Positions 60,999 through 64,000 of a stretch of DNA of 64,000 nucleotides are shown one piece after another. The translations under genes and the position numbers were made by a program. Source of the DNA: Lanius collurio (taxonomy: Eukaryota; Chordata; Aves; Passeriformes; Laniidae); the NCBI GenBank assembly GCA_020086605.1, contig JACBWW010000003.1:7018899-7082898 (forward strand). The letters run 5' to 3'. Positions within the stretch are counted from its first letter, which is position 1; the number at the start of each line of letters is the position of its first letter. Below the pieces are notes generated by a model. That model had not been told where the DNA came from, ran no database searches, and saw only the letters and a list, made by a program, of their open reading frames with translations.

Positions 60999-63900
60999 TG
61001 TCTCTTCCAACCCCATTTTAATTTTCTAGGCTTCTAGGTTTTTCCTTTGTACTTCTGTCCTTAACTAATATCCCCATTCAGTGGAGGGTAGCAGCCAGCA
61101 ACAGCTCCCAGCATGGTGCCAAGGTGGGAGAGGGATGCCATGTAGCATACAGGAGGAGGCAGGAGGGGAGCTTCCAGATGCTCACCTCCTGCCTGGGCCA
61201 CAGGAATCACGATGGAGGCAGAAACACCATCTCCTGCTGAGATGTGGCTGCTCCATGCCATACATCACAGGCCAGGATCCCATCCCCATCATCATCATCA
61301 AATGATGTCTTCACCACCTGGCTGTGCTGCTTCTACAGTCAGGCTGTTGTTGTGCAAAAAGAAAAATAAACATAAAGACCAAAGTGTTCTCCTCTTAAGT
61401 TGCTCTCTGAATGCGATGCTCAGCTTTTATTTTGCTGGATTGACAAAAGTCTGCTGATGAGGAAAGTTGCTGAGGGTTTATTTTTTGACGAGAGGGCACA
61501 CAATATAGAACACACCCTGAGATTTGCATAAGGCGACTGAGCACAAACTGCAGTAATTTGTATTTATTTTATTGTGTCATCTTTAAATATTTTTCCCTGT
61601 CTTTAAAGATTGACTTACTGTCAGGAGGAGTAAAGTGTTTTCTGTGTGGCAGAGAACTTGTTGTCAGGCAGTGACCTCCTGGTAATTGCACCACTTTGCT
61701 CAGCTTCTGCCCTGAGAGGGCATTTTGCCAAGTAGCTTCAGCAAGAAACCACTCTCTTTCATTCACTGCTATGGATTTGTCTGATGACAAACCTTTTTGG
61801 GTAAGCCTGTTCCTGGTCTATGCCTGAATTTTCTCAACTCTCAAATATTCACAGAAGAGTTATGTGGCTGCTGAGTGCTGATGAAATGGGCCCTACCAGC
61901 TACACACATGCCCAGAGTTTTCAGATCAAGAGGAAATTATGACTGATGGTCATTTCTGCCTCTATGGCGAATTGCTTAACTTCACTGAGATGGTACAAAA
62001 TGTCTTGTCAGAAAGTTATTTCTGATCTTTTCTGAGAGAGATTTTTACCTTCAGATGAACTACAACTTCATTTAGGGTTTCAGCATCCCTTTCTGTGAGG
62101 AGGTGTCTCTGTCACGCCTCTTACACAGCTGCTGAGGCTTACCTGGCCAAGGGCTTAATTTAGCTGACGCTACACAACCAGCCCTTCCAACTCCTTCTTT
62201 CTTTGTCCCTTTTCTCTTCATCTTCTCCTGCAGTGGAAAAATCTGGCAAAGATGTATTCAGATTTGGCTGAAGTACCTATGGGTCTTTCTCACTCTGCTT
62301 CTGCAATTCTATAGTCCCATGACTTATCTACAAATTATAAATTGTTTTCCTGAAAACCATGTTTCCAGCCCATAACCAGATTAAGAGATTGCATAGCCAG
62401 TAGGAGCTGGTGTTTGGCTAACAGCGATTTCATTGGATTTGCACTTGCTTTCCAGCATAGTATATTTGTGTTAGTTAAACTTGACCTTTTTAAAAGAAAA
62501 ATTATGTCTTCTATTCTTAGGTAGGTTTATTAACTGTATACCAAAATGTAGTACAGGTCTGTATTCCCACCATGGGCCTTTTGGGGGTTTCTTTTGTTAG
62601 GGTTTTTTGTTGAATTTTTTTTTGTTTACATCTTTTCAAAGTGTAGCAAATGAAAATTCGTCTTCAGAGTTCAGTTCCTGGCCCCTAAGTAAAAAACCCT
62701 CCCACTATTTGTTAGCAAGAGGGAATTTCCATTGGCAAAGTTGTGCTCAGAAAGCCATATCAATATACTTTTATTTCTCATACAGCTTGAAATTTCACTC
62801 CTTTTCATGGGGTAATTCTCAGACATCAATTCGCAATTACTCTGGGGTGATTAAAGATACACATATCCCAACTGCTTCTGCTGTCTTTCCCTTCCCACCA
62901 TATCAAAAGACATAAGAGGAAAAGTTGTTTCTCCACCCACCTTGTTTGTTGGCACCCATGAGGCTTTTTCGCACCCAGTGGTTGTGGATGCTGCAGTCGA
63001 GGGTGTGATGCTGTAGCTTTCCACAAGCTACCCTGGAAGCAGCTGAGATGGATGGAGCCACCATCCTTCCATGACCCTCAGCAGCCTCACCTGCTCCTCA
63101 CTGCTGTAGGTTGTGGGGCTTCACACAGTGTCTGTCTCAGCTGTCACCACTGCTGCACTGCCCTGAGGAATGTCACTGGGACCTTGTTGAAAGCCTCTGG
63201 CTGAGGGATTTGCTTGCTGTCTGCCGGCCTGCACAGTGTCTGCAAGTGCCAGGATGGGCTTGGGGCAAAAGCTGAGTGTGGGAGACCAGGACTTCTTCCT
63301 CACCCTCAGGAAAAGCCAGGAGGCTAGCCCAAAACCAAAATGCTGACAGCTGTGTGCATGGTACATTACTCTTGGTGGGACTGGTGTTTGCTTGAGTCTC
63401 AGTTTTGATCTACAGTGTTTTGTGTCTGATGATTCCTTGGCCTGTCCATGGCTTGGGAGCAGAGGAGACACCCTAACTCTAGCAGCCTGCATGCATTTTT
63501 GGTGCACCAGGCCATTAAAAGCAGCTATTTTTGTGCAGCTTGGGATGTGAATCTTGGAGGCTTTCCTAGCCTCCAGGGGCAACTGAATAAAGGATGTTAT
63601 ACTCTCAGATCTTCCTGTACCAGTTCTTTCCTCAGCACTAAGATACTCAGCAAAATAGCTGTGCAAGTAATACTTTGAGAAACAAAGTACCACAATGCAT
63701 TAAAGAGAATATAGTGAACATGATCAGAAGTGAAACCATGCAAGCAAAGCAGAGAAAAGCTCTAGGCAAAAACAACTACCACTGAGTCATTGGTCCTGGG
63801 AGCGTGTTTCTGCCCAGGGCAGGTGACAGCAGGGCTGTGAGGCCCAAGCAGAGGTGTGAGGAGCAAAGGGAGAGCCCAGGCCTGAGCACAGAAGGGCTGA

Positions 63901-64000
63901 GCAAACGGTGGAGGCACACAGGGCATTTTCTAGGCATGCCCCCAGCAGTACATTCACACAGTCTGTCCCCTGGGACACTGGTGCACAATCCCTGCAGTGC
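60999..64000. other. Unique intergenic (or intronic) sequence to right edge
   Basis: No recognised gene. A CATCATCATCATCA run lies near 61287-61300. A 190-residue open frame on the minus strand (63121-63693) has no recognisable domain and no splice or promoter support. Confidence 0.5.

Overview
The window is vertebrate nuclear DNA, almost certainly from a bird. Nine or ten pieces of CR1 LINE carry the avian 3' tail (short ATTCTATG-like repeats after a CCTTCCAACC block). There is also one solo LTR whose start (TGTACTGGTTTTGGCTGGG) I recall as typical of avian endogenous retroviruses. Gene density is very low, introns are long, and there are two CpG islands. No bacterial-style operons, tRNA or rRNA genes, or CRISPR arrays are visible.

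The one gene I can identify with confidence is the 5' end of CARMIL1 (LRRC16A), a capping-protein regulator of actin assembly, on the minus strand. Coding exon 1 (13462-13501) starts at an ATG in a strong Kozak context inside a CpG island and ends at a GTAAGG donor. Exon 2 (9175-9272) lies between a pyrimidine-rich AG acceptor and a GTAAGT donor. Together they give 46 in-frame residues that match the start of vertebrate CARMIL1. Intron 1 is about 4.2 kb. Intron 2 runs off the left edge and exceeds 9.1 kb. The promoter island (about 12.6-14.4 kb) contains a 370-base assembly gap inside intron 1.

From about 14.5 to 64 kb lies upstream intergenic DNA. It holds CR1 pieces at 17.2, 19.5-20.5, 23.0-23.5, 31.7, 38.5-39.3, 48.0-48.3 and 60.2-61.0 kb, a solo LTR at 24.0-24.7 kb, and a CATCC satellite-like array at 35.5-35.7 kb. 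A second CpG island at about 39.6-40.3 kb has a TATA-like motif, a well-placed ATG and a consensus donor on the plus strand. It looks like a first exon of a gene or lncRNA transcribed away from CARMIL1. In mammals the divergent neighbours of CARMIL1 are CMAH and RIPOR2. CMAH is reported lost in birds, so an upstream promoter of RIPOR2 is one possibility, but I do not recognise the peptide.

The most unusual observations are: an exact 97-bp direct repeat 4.3 kb apart inside CARMIL1 intron 2; the unassigned promoter and first exon near 40 kb; a small GC-rich patch with a plus-strand donor inside CARMIL1 intron 1, possibly an antisense start; and a compound hairpin near 22.2 kb. I found no convincing new protein-coding system.
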